From Clostridiales bacterium (lineage in GTDB: Bacteria > Bacillota > Clostridia > Lutisporales > Lutisporaceae): a stretch of DNA of 13,410 nt. The notes below the pieces were generated by a model. The model ran no database searches. It was not told the DNA's origin and saw only the letters and a program-made list of their open reading frames with translations. The stretch lies in the NCBI GenBank assembly GCA_012522255.1, contig JAAYKT010000256.1, forward strand, positions 1 to 13,410. Direction: 5' to 3'. Made by a program: the position numbers and the translations under genes. Below, piece after piece: positions 13,093-13,410 of this stretch (within the stretch, counting starts at the first letter, position 1; each line of letters starts with the position of its first letter).

Positions 13093-13410
13093 CTTTACAT
13101 CCTGTGAAATTAATAAGTTTAAAGCTTATGGGGGAGCAAACGGAAATAAAATTAACATCCGTTACGGCGATAAAAGCTATATGTTAAAGTTCCCACCCTT
13201 GCCAAGCCGCAACAAAGCCATGAGCTATACCAATGGCTGCATCAGCGAATATTTGGCTTGCCATATTTTTGAGGCCTTGGGTTTCAACACGCAGGAAACC
13301 CTGCTCGGTACTTATACTGACAGCCGAGGCAAGGAAAAAACTGTGGTAGCCTGTGGTGATTTTACCGATGGAGGAAAGAAACTGATTGAATTTGCCCATC
13401 TTAAAAACAC
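13085..13410 (+). CDS. HipA-like Ser/Thr kinase (partial, runs off the window)
   Basis: The frame opens at ATG 13085, overlapping the last codons of the XRE gene, and stays open to the end of the window, giving 108 residues. INIRYGDKSYMLKFPPLP carries a lysine in the position expected for the N-lobe ATP-binding lysine of HipA-fold kinases. ISEYLACHIFEALGFNTQET is the helix commonly found after it, with the LLGTY strand behind. This resembles the clostridial HipA/CtkA-like proteins. HipA-type toxins phosphorylate translation factors or tRNA synthetases in other bacteria; the target here is unknown. The catalytic loop lies beyond the window, so activity cannot be judged. Confidence 0.75.
   Translation, partial: MIDFTSCEINKFKAYGGANGNKINIRYGDKSYMLKFPPLPSRNKAMSYTNGCISEYLACHIFEALGFNTQETLLGTYTDSRGKEKTVVACGDFTDGGKKLIEFAHLKN

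Noticed and set aside
13184..13399. Minus-strand open frame at the window end
   Set aside because: It is antisense to the HipA-like kinase frame, which overlaps the XRE gene and carries recognisable family segments.

Overview
The window looks like chromosomal accessory DNA from a low-GC Gram-positive bacterium, most likely a member of the Clostridia (Bacillota). The signs are an AT-rich background, strong GGAGG-type ribosome binding sites, a TTG start, a BlaI repressor paired with a DUF4825 protein, and crcB-type fluoride riboswitch elements. This assignment is inference from gene content and was not tested by a search. No tRNA, rRNA, CRISPR array or transposase was recognised.

Layout. (1) 300-1772, plus strand: a tight three-gene operon with 24-bp and 24-bp gaps: a DUF5131 (phage Gp37/Gp68-like) protein, a stand-alone TfoX C-terminal-domain protein and a HEAT-like/SufBD-type helical protein. 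(2) 1815-4710: a fluoride-responsive block. A promoter, a crcB-type fluoride riboswitch and an overlapping terminator precede an enolase gene broken by one missing base. A second, weaker crcB-like motif precedes an in-frame chimera of a dynamin-like GTPase N-terminus and a nearly complete serine O-acetyltransferase (CysE). The block ends at a perfect 36-bp palindrome. (3) 4820-6112, minus strand: an AlbA_2/HATPase_c_4 winged-helix regulator with repeated operator-like boxes over its promoter. (4) 6335-7851: BlaI-family repressor and a membrane-anchored DUF4825 protein that lacks the M56 protease part and is cut by an amber codon. (5) 7852-8486: decayed DNA holding a piece of a paralogue of the next gene, a piece of an ABC ATPase on the minus strand and a second copy of the palindromic element. 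(6) 8487-10073: a three-part protein (flavodoxin-like FMN reductase, SCP2-like domain, membrane domain). (7) About 10280-12130: a visibly GC-richer ABC transporter segment whose first and last genes look cut off. (8) 12133-12383: the C-terminal remnant of an unknown gene. (9) 12593 to the window end: an XRE-type regulator and a HipA-like kinase, overlapping by 8 bp, behind a promoter lying almost entirely inside a 14+14 bp palindrome.

How the parts fit. Fluoride inhibits enolase, so an enolase under a fluoride riboswitch is a known resistance arrangement. The second motif copy and the GTPase-CysE chimera are what is unusual. Several loci (BlaI, the AlbA_2 protein, XRE-HipA) carry inverted or direct repeats on their own promoters, which suggests autoregulation. 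The number of broken or fused genes (eno, cysE 3' end, DUF4825 gene, flavodoxin relic, ABC relic, truncated permease, unknown relic) marks a region of repeated recombination and decay. The eno and cysE breaks each look like loss of one base in a G run, so a homopolymer sequencing error must be excluded first.
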